Shown here: piece by piece, positions 12,469 through 12,499 of the stretch
How the letters are laid out: each line of letters starts with the position of its first letter
Numbering within the stretch: the stretch's first letter is position 1
From: Eubacterium sp. CAG:248
GTDB taxonomy: Bacteria; Bacillota; Clostridia; Lachnospirales; Lachnospiraceae
Direction of reading: 5' to 3'
Assembly (NCBI GenBank): GCA_000436475.1
Contig: FR886148.1
Span: forward strand, 1 to 12,499
Length of the DNA stretch: 12,499 bases
The notes under the pieces: generated by a model
Databases searched by the model: none
The model's input: the letters and a program-made list of their open reading frames with translations, nothing else
Told to the model about the DNA's origin: nothing
Made by a program: the position numbers and the translations under genes

Positions 12469-12499
12469 ATAATTGTTGTTTAATTGAATATTAGTTGGT
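12468..12499. repeat. Right copy of the 32-bp terminal inverted repeat
   Basis: Exact reverse complement of bases 1-32, starting at the last base of the carboxypeptidase stop codon and running to the end of the window. Base 12467 does not continue the match. Relative to each flanking gene the repeat has the same orientation: it reads GATAATTGTTG... away from the stop codon. Confidence 0.9.

Overview
The window looks like a piece of ordinary chromosome from an AT-rich Firmicute, most likely a gut Lachnospiraceae (Clostridia). The grounds are the low G+C, strong GGAGG ribosome binding sites, a DUF5685 + J-domain gene pair of the kind I associate with that family (recall, not a search), and Firmicutes-type MetG, TrmB, D,D-carboxypeptidase and AI-2E-family proteins. 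No phage, plasmid, CRISPR, transposase or toxin-antitoxin gene is visible.

Layout. (1) 28-2034, minus: metG, with a near-consensus promoter at 2106-2134 and three short tandem repeats just upstream of it. (2) 2035-2683: non-coding, rich in small repeats and hairpins, including a terminator-like structure in the leader of the next gene. (3) 2684-4525, plus: a lipoprotein metallopeptidase of the DUF885 family, whose 3' end overlaps the convergent J-domain gene. (4) 4496-6200, minus: DUF5685 gene followed by the J-domain gene, probably one operon. (5) 6372-7661, minus: membrane anchor ORF, C39-like cysteine peptidase ORF and a small acidic ORF, followed by a terminator. The first two look like one gene split by an in-frame TGA. 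(6) 7662-8102: a non-coding block with extreme G-over-C strand asymmetry. (7) 8103-8301, minus: two identical tRNA-Lys(CTT) genes. (8) 8584-9951, plus: AI-2E family transporter with an Asn-rich repeated N-terminus. (9) 9952-10262: non-coding, with a large imperfect inverted repeat. (10) trmB (minus) and a D-Ala-D-Ala carboxypeptidase (plus), divergently transcribed.

The first 32 bases and the last 32 bases of the window are exact reverse complements. The repeat begins at the stop codon of metG at one end and at the stop codon of the carboxypeptidase at the other, so the same sequence lies directly 3' of two outward-facing genes. This could be an invertible segment, a dispersed element that broke the assembly, or an assembly artefact.

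Functionally the window mixes translation (MetG, TrmB, tRNA-Lys) with envelope functions (carboxypeptidase, lipoprotein peptidase, anchored C39-like peptidase, AI-2E family permease). I see no single dedicated system. The best leads are the terminal inverted repeat, the TGA-split peptidase, DUF5685 with two aspartate motifs like those of squalene/phytoene synthases, and several structured intergenic regions.
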